A stretch of DNA of 64,000 nt from Aequorivita capsosiphonis DSM 23843 (lineage in GTDB: Bacteria > Bacteroidota > Bacteroidia > Flavobacteriales > Flavobacteriaceae), in NCBI RefSeq assembly GCF_000429125.1, contig NZ_KE386849.1, positions 1-64,000 of the forward strand, in the 5' to 3' direction. The stretch's first letter is position 1, and every line of letters starts with the position of its first letter. The position numbers and the translations under genes were made by a program. A model generated the notes under the pieces. The model searched no databases. It was given only the letters and a program-made list of their open reading frames with translations, and was not told the DNA's origin. Positions 63,924-64,000 of this stretch are shown here, one piece after another.

Positions 63924-64000
63924 ATAGGTTATGAATTATTTTATAATATACTTAAAATTGAAAAAACTAATATAGCGTTTAGTAATAATTTAATAGTTAT

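Overview
The window comes from a member of the Bacteroidota, almost certainly family Flavobacteriaceae. Evidence: the gliding-motility genes gldF and gldG directly upstream of dnaN; type IX secretion (T9SS) C-terminal sorting domains; families largely restricted to the phylum (DUF4294, DUF4494, DUF6090, DUF1573); promoters with the Bacteroidetes TTG-N19-TAnnTTTG layout; and AT-rich intergenic DNA. The genus cannot be fixed from the sequence alone; the 16S gene present here would settle it. Aequorivita-like is only an impression.

Layout. 0-2.7 kb: the start of an rRNA operon on the minus strand (tRNA-Ala, tRNA-Ile, 16S) read from three tandem promoters. 2.9-16.2 kb: housekeeping and surface genes: DUF4294 protein, M42 aminopeptidase, AGCS symporter, PagL-like outer-membrane enzyme, a 2043-residue repetitive T9SS beta-helix protein, purC, phoH. 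16.3-26.2 kb: SAM hydrolase, a small monooxygenase embedded in short tandem repeats, gldFG, dnaN, a GIGT-type surface protein, a dnaN 3' remnant, DUF1573, UPF0158, mnmE. 26.3-28.8 kb: a decayed recombinase abutting a decayed M23-type gene downstream of a sigma-factor operon. 28.9-36.7 kb: an accessory block of minus-strand genes (frameshifted epimerase, serine hydrolase, DUF6090, NAD(P)-binding protein, acyltransferase, ankyrin protein) divergent from an AraC/TPR membrane regulator. 36.7-38 kb: a gene-free, GC-rich stretch with strong inverted repeats. 38-47.1 kb: T9SS protein, 57-residue basic protein, nagB, second serine hydrolase, and an ABC ATPase paired with a permease fused to an M1 aminopeptidase. 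47.2-48.3 kb: remains of two toxin-antitoxin loci (intact HipB-like regulator with two operators, truncated HipA N-domain/HipS, broken HigA). 48.3-53.2 kb: K+ channel, M24 peptidase, DUF4494, di-haem cytochrome. 53.3-63.9 kb: seven co-directional genes.

The last block is the best candidate for an incompletely described system. In transcription order it holds a GABA aminotransferase, a nitrilase-superfamily amidohydrolase, a VOC protein, a 916-residue Orn/Lys/Arg-decarboxylase-fold enzyme with a long N-terminal extension, an ATP-grasp ligase with a histone-like lysine-rich tail, a succinate-semialdehyde-type dehydrogenase and a C45 N-terminal-nucleophile hydrolase. Together these suggest decarboxylation of a basic amino acid, amide-bond protection or conjugation and release, then transamination and oxidation to succinate. 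Substrate and order are inference.

A second theme is genome decay and short-repeat activity: at least six broken genes, a REP-like family (TTCGACAAGCTCAG and variants) that has multiplied a gene start codon, and a repeat-derived peptide inserted in frame in MnmE.
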